Assembly (NCBI RefSeq): GCF_964199755.1
Contig: NC_133901.1
Location: 24,895,583 to 24,959,582, forward strand
DNA: 64,000 nt
From: Larus michahellis
Lineage: Eukaryota > Chordata > Aves > Charadriiformes > Laridae
Direction of reading: 5' to 3'
Part shown: positions 62,808-64,000 of the stretch, one piece after another
Position numbering within the stretch: position 1 is the first letter of the stretch
How the letters are laid out: the number at the start of each line of letters is the position of its first letter
The notes under the pieces: generated by a model
Databases searched by the model: none
Told to the model about the DNA's origin: nothing
The model's input: the letters and a program-made list of their open reading frames with translations, nothing else
Position numbers and translations under genes: made by a program

Positions 62808-64000
62808 GTGATAAATATTTGGATTTATCAAGGCACTACTTCTATTATTTTGTTAATTAGATCTCTCAGGATATCCACATTTATGTATAATTTTCTTCAC
62901 AAATTTGTAACATTTTTAGTTACAAAATTTTCATGAGTGCATGGACATTGAAAAAAAATCTATCTCCTCTCTTTCTACCTTGTGCAATAGATACTTTGCA
63001 GCTCCTTTTTATTTTCCACCTGTTGAATATTTTCAGCTAAAATATTATTTTTGTCAAACATGATCTGCCAACAACTGAACAGTTTTTCATTCAGCATGTA
63101 TGTCTAAAATCCTGACATACCTCGTTTGCAGCTTCTGCTTTCAGATCTTCATCTGGATCTATGCCAACTCTGTTAAAAAAAAACCAACAAAACAAAGACG
63201 GTGGTAATGGTCTGATATACATTAGAGAGCTTTGAGGGTAGAAATATTTCTCATGTGCCACTTGTTTCTTACTATATGAGAAATGTAGAGAAGAGCTGGA
63301 AAAACATTAAATCACTGTTTTTAATCAAGGAAGTTCTTGATAAGTTTTTAGGAAACTTGAGATTCTTTTTAACTGCCATTCACAACACCCGAGATTAGAT
63401 ATTTACCCTGGCTCTGATCCATGTCTGGGGAGAGATAATCAAGTCATTAACCTGTGCTATGAAATCCTTTATTACTGGCAGAAGAGAGGTGTTGAGGAGG
63501 AACTGGAGTTAGGGAGGTATGCGGAGAGTAGGATGGCAGGACTCCGTCATTTCTTGACTGTGCTGCATTATGGATGGCTTCTAGCATTCAGAAAGGGCTT
63601 TACTTAGTGCACAAGGTACAGGGAAGCAAACCAGAGGGAAGAGGAGATTGTGGTGGGTGATGTGCAACATGATGAGGACCTGGATGGTATTTTACTAATA
63701 TGGACAGGAAAAAAATAAAATTGGCTGTTAAAAGTGACATGGTGGAAAAATTGGCAGAGTCTGAATATGGCTGATACTCAGAACTGCGGAGAAACGCGAC
63801 TGAGATGTTATGAGTTGAATAACAGGCCTGTGCTGATGTTCACACCAAGAAAGGAAGGAGAACAAGTGAGGGATGACAAATAACAAACCTTACCAGGGGA
63901 ATCTGAAGCCCACAGCTATAGAGAGACCAACAGCACCCGAATGCCTCACAAGATCCCACATAGAACCAGGTCCACCAAGCTAATAGAGAATTTACTGATG
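62808..64000. other. Non-coding end of the window with purine-rich, decayed coding-like DNA
   Basis: From about 63440 the sequence becomes purine-rich on the + strand. From 63532 a 42-codon frame is open to TGA 63658-63660 (includes F-L-D-C-A-A-L-W-M-A-S-S-I-Q-K-G-L-Y). Shortly after, an open run includes K-L-A-V-K-S-D-M-V-E-K-L-A-E-S-E-Y-G. Stops and frame changes follow. This looks like eroded mobile-element coding sequence running off the window, but no family was recognised. Confidence 0.3.

Noticed and set aside
63883..63935. A 22-base - strand microexon between CTCTCTATAG and GTAAGG.
   Set aside because: Both signals are good, but 22 bases carry no coding information and such pairs are expected by chance in 64 kb.
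1..64000. Bacterial-style gene clusters, CRISPR arrays, tRNA or rRNA genes, known microRNAs and CpG-island promoters.
   Set aside because: I read both strands for regularly spaced repeats, tRNA B-box words, common microRNA seeds and dense CpG. None was found, and ORF density fits vertebrate non-coding DNA.

Overview
This is AT-rich, CpG-depleted vertebrate genomic DNA. There is no operon-like packing, no dense set of long ORFs and no CpG island. Two sequence traits point to a sauropsid, most likely a bird: clearly recognisable but decayed CR1 LINE fragments (two on the + strand, about 21.69-22.35 kb and 24.78-25.30 kb), and many A/C-only or G/T-only runs with short homopolymers. Young interspersed repeats are scarce, which also fits a bird. 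A turtle or crocodilian cannot be excluded by eye.

No gene can be named. The window reads as large introns and/or an intergenic desert. Almost all ORFs of 60-180 codons look like chance ORFs: skewed composition, no splice context, often overlapping on both strands. Intervals with a credible splice-acceptor/open-frame/donor structure are given as low-confidence candidate exons. On the + strand these are 925-1080, 2520-2689, 27932-27976, 33538-33708 and 62754-62807. On the - strand they are 5843-5904 and 8367-8472. The best two are 925-1080 (strong acceptor, GTAAGTGAG donor, 156 nt, phase 0-0) and 33538-33708 (strong acceptor, 56 codons of protein-like composition, a stop, then AATAAA 24 nt later). 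The + strand candidates 925-1080, 27932-27976 and 33538-33708 are phase compatible, but nothing proves that they belong to one transcript.

Layout: 1-9 kb holds most candidate exons on both strands. 9-14 kb is unremarkable AT-rich DNA with low-complexity tracts. 14.2-18.95 kb is purine-rich on the + strand, with stretches that look like decayed coding sequence. 21.7-25.3 kb carries the two CR1 fragments. 26.0, 28.7 and 48.0 kb carry MIR-type SINE remnants. 42.6-43.75 kb and 63.5-63.8 kb contain decayed coding-like frames with few stops. 48.2 kb has a hairpin inside an AT-rich tract. 48.66-49.09, 57.6-57.9 and 60.75-61.0 kb look like homeodomain/octamer-rich conserved non-coding elements. No tRNA, rRNA, known microRNA or CRISPR array was recognised.
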